A stretch of 64,000 bases of DNA from Berghia stephanieae (Eukaryota > Mollusca > Gastropoda > Nudibranchia > Aeolidiidae): contig CM067443.1 of NCBI GenBank assembly GCA_034508935.3, positions 97,814,373-97,878,372 of the forward strand, in the 5' to 3' direction. A program made the translations under genes and the position numbers. This document shows, piece after piece, positions 62,140 through 64,000 of this stretch. Numbering within the stretch: position 1 is the first letter of the stretch; each line of letters starts with the position of its first letter. Below the pieces are notes generated by a model. It had not been told where the DNA came from. It ran no database searches and worked only from the letters and a program-made list of their open reading frames with translations.

Positions 62140-62636
62140 GATGTCATCAATTCACGTAGCCCTGCTTATATTCAAGACTTGATTGTCCCCTACAACCCCA
62201 CTCGAAATCTCAGGTCCTCAAAGTATCACCTTCAAATTCCAAAAACTAATCAAACGTTTTGACAATAGATCATTCAGTTAAGTAGGCCCTATCACCTGGA
62301 ATACACTCCCACTGTCAGTCAGACTTGAAAGCAGCGTTGATAAATTAAAAAATAAACTGAAAACCTATCTCTTTGGGAAGTATTTAAATTAGGTTATCCC
62401 AGGAATTATTGCAAAGGGCATACGTCCGTGTGTGTGTGAGTAATATATATTTATGTACAGTGTGTATATGGATATGTGCATGTGTGTGTGTAATTGGATG
62501 ATGTGAGCTTTTGTTCGTAAGTCCGAATCTGCAGGATGTAATGTTTTTTACTGATAGTAAATGTGAAGCGCTTTGAAGCTTCAGCATAAGCGCTATATAA
62601 ATGTACATTTATTATTGTTATTATTATAATGTATCA
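62140..62636 (+). pseudogene. L2/CR1-type LINE 3' end
   Basis: C-terminal reverse transcriptase remnants: YIQDLIVPYNPTRNLRSSKY, then, after frame changes, ITWNTLPLSVRLESSVDKL and KTYLFGKYLN with a stop. The 3' end reads AAGCGCTTTGAAGCTTCAGC...AAGCGCTATATAAATG followed by a TTA-rich tail. The hairpin AGCGCTT/AAGCGCT near the end is typical of L2-type 3' ends. Confidence 0.75.
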
Positions 62637-62647
62637 TTGGGAATGGT

Positions 62648-63157
62648 TTGTTTTTTGTTTTTAAAGGTTTTACGGCGCTTGCAACACATTTAGGTTATAT
62701 CAGCGCCAGTAAAAAGGAAGAAAATGGGATAGTAAAAAGTTATAGAATTACAATTAAAGCACCCAAGAAAAAGTAAGACGTAGGGGAACTAGGAACAAAT
62801 AGGGATCAGATGTAGATTCCAAGAGCATACCACCAATGTACTTAGTTTGAGATCACCTATGTCTCATCCGGACACAAGCACAAAATCCAACAAAGAGGAA
62901 TACACTCAAATGCTTACATTATACATTGAAAATAACAATTATAATAATACATAACAGAGAGATGGTTTACAAGGAAAAAAATAACATCTCCCAAAACAAT
63001 AACTATGCATTTGACTGTTTCCCTCCCAGCTAGGACTCCGGCCAGGGCCAAGACAAAACCAAGTAATCTCATTCCAAGACAAAGACAGAAAGCATGTTGG
63101 AAAACAGATATAGGGGTATAGAAGACACAGAAGGTACCTCCCTGCCCACTATGGAAG
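62648..63157 (-). mobile_element. Family A hairpin retroposon with 14-bp target duplication
   Basis: 510-bp insertion flanked by TCATTGGGAATGGT at 62634-62647 and 63158-63171. On the minus strand it runs from a head truncated inside the distal hairpin to the terminal hairpin GGCGCT...AGCGCC, then GTAAAACC and an A-rich tail. Long target duplication plus A-rich tail indicates LINE-driven retroposition. Confidence 0.85.
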
Positions 63158-63334
63158 TCATTGGGAATGGTGGCGAGGTGTGAAGAGGAATATGACTTGT
63201 GGTAGAAAGAACCTTACAAAAGCAGAGATGATTTACAGGGGAAAATATCACCTCTTATCAACAGGCGGACAATGGAGGAAATGACCAACATTCCCTCTCC
63301 CTATCTATCTTCATTTAATAAATTGAAGGTTTTG

Positions 63335-63855
63335 ATTTTTTTGTTTTGTTTTTAAGGGTTTTACGGCGCTTGCAACACATTTAGATCATATCAGCGCCAG
63401 TAAAAAGGTAGGAAATTGGATAGTAAAAACGGACTTGAGGAAAAAGGAAGACAAAGGGGAATTGGTTCAAATAGGGAACAGATGTAGATTCCAAGAGCAA
63501 ACTATCAGTGTACTCATTTGAGAATCACCTAAAAATCTCATCCAGACACCAGCACTTGAACCCACTAAGAGGAACACACTCAAATGTTTACAAATCATAT
63601 GTTCATAAAATTAAAAAATTTACAGTACATAACAGAAATGATTTACAAGAAAAAAAAGTATCATCTCCCATAAATTTAACTATACATTCAACTGTTTCCC
63701 TCTCAGCCAAGGACTCCGGCCACGGTCAGGACAAAACCAAGTTATTTCCATCCAAGACAAAGACAGAAAGCAAGTTGGAAAACAGAAATAGGAGGATAGT
63801 AGACACAGTTCGTCCCTGCCCACTAAAGGAGGTCAGGAACCCCGCCCAGAGATTG
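63335..63855 (-). mobile_element. Family A hairpin retroposon, near full length
   Basis: TTTTTTTGTTTTGTTTTTAA tail, intact hairpin near 63364-63399, distal end at CCCGCCCAG. ATTGAAG occurs just outside both ends (63323-63329 and 63852-63858), a likely short target duplication. Confidence 0.8.
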
Positions 63856-64000
63856 AAGCATTCATTTCATTTCCCCATTGCTATTATTTACTTCGAGCTT
63901 CAAGCAGCAACATTTTCATTTTCATTCCCTCTCCCTTGGGAGAATTCCTTTAATCTTAAAAGAGTTTACTCCAGGACAGAGACAAGCGATCAGAGTGGAC

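Overview
The window is nuclear DNA from an AT-rich animal genome. Genes are split by GT-AG introns and surrounded by microsatellites, SINEs, LINE fragments and small DNA transposons. Repeat types (tRNA-derived SINEs, a dispersed hairpin-tailed repeat of a kind I recall from molluscs, CR1/L2-like LINEs) suggest an invertebrate, most likely a lophotrochozoan such as a mollusc. That placement is inference.

Three host genes can be supported. (1) A large C2H2 zinc-finger gene on the minus strand, 12820-16883, with one coding exon and about 17 fingers, possibly of the ZNF532/592/687 type. (2) NUDT12, the peroxisomal NADH/NAD-cap Nudix hydrolase, on the minus strand in nine coding exons from 48826 down to 33742. 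(3) DCTN3, the p22/p24 dynactin subunit, on the plus strand in eight coding exons from 49623 to 60426, including a candidate 21-nt microexon. NUDT12 and DCTN3 are divergent with 796 bp between start codons, so they probably share a promoter region. The zinc-finger gene and NUDT12 are each exactly one base short of an open frame, which points to indel errors in the assembly.

Layout. 1-12.6 kb is all repeats: a 6.2-kb element (1032-7198) whose interior is a nearly C-free GTR/GAT minisatellite, followed by a cluster of truncated, nested and tandem copies of a hairpin-tailed retroposon (family A) with one insertion of its sister family B. 12.8-17 kb is the zinc-finger gene. 17.4-20.8 kb is a second copy of the satellite-bearing element, carrying a LINE fragment and a pogo/Tigger-like insertion. 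20.9-33.2 kb is gene-poor, with SINEs, foldbacks, microsatellites and pogo-like elements. 33.7-48.8 kb is NUDT12; its first intron holds a Tc1/mariner remnant and a 2.6-kb CR1/L2-like LINE. 49.6-60.4 kb is DCTN3. 60.4-64 kb is intergenic, with an L2-like LINE 3' end and two family A copies, one flanked by a 14-bp target-site duplication.

The most unusual signals are two. Families A and B share a terminal hairpin whose stem has changed at four of six pairs, every change compensated, while the loop is conserved. The satellite-bearing element has matching flanks at both ends of two copies, so the minisatellite is the cargo of a mobile element and not a free-standing array.
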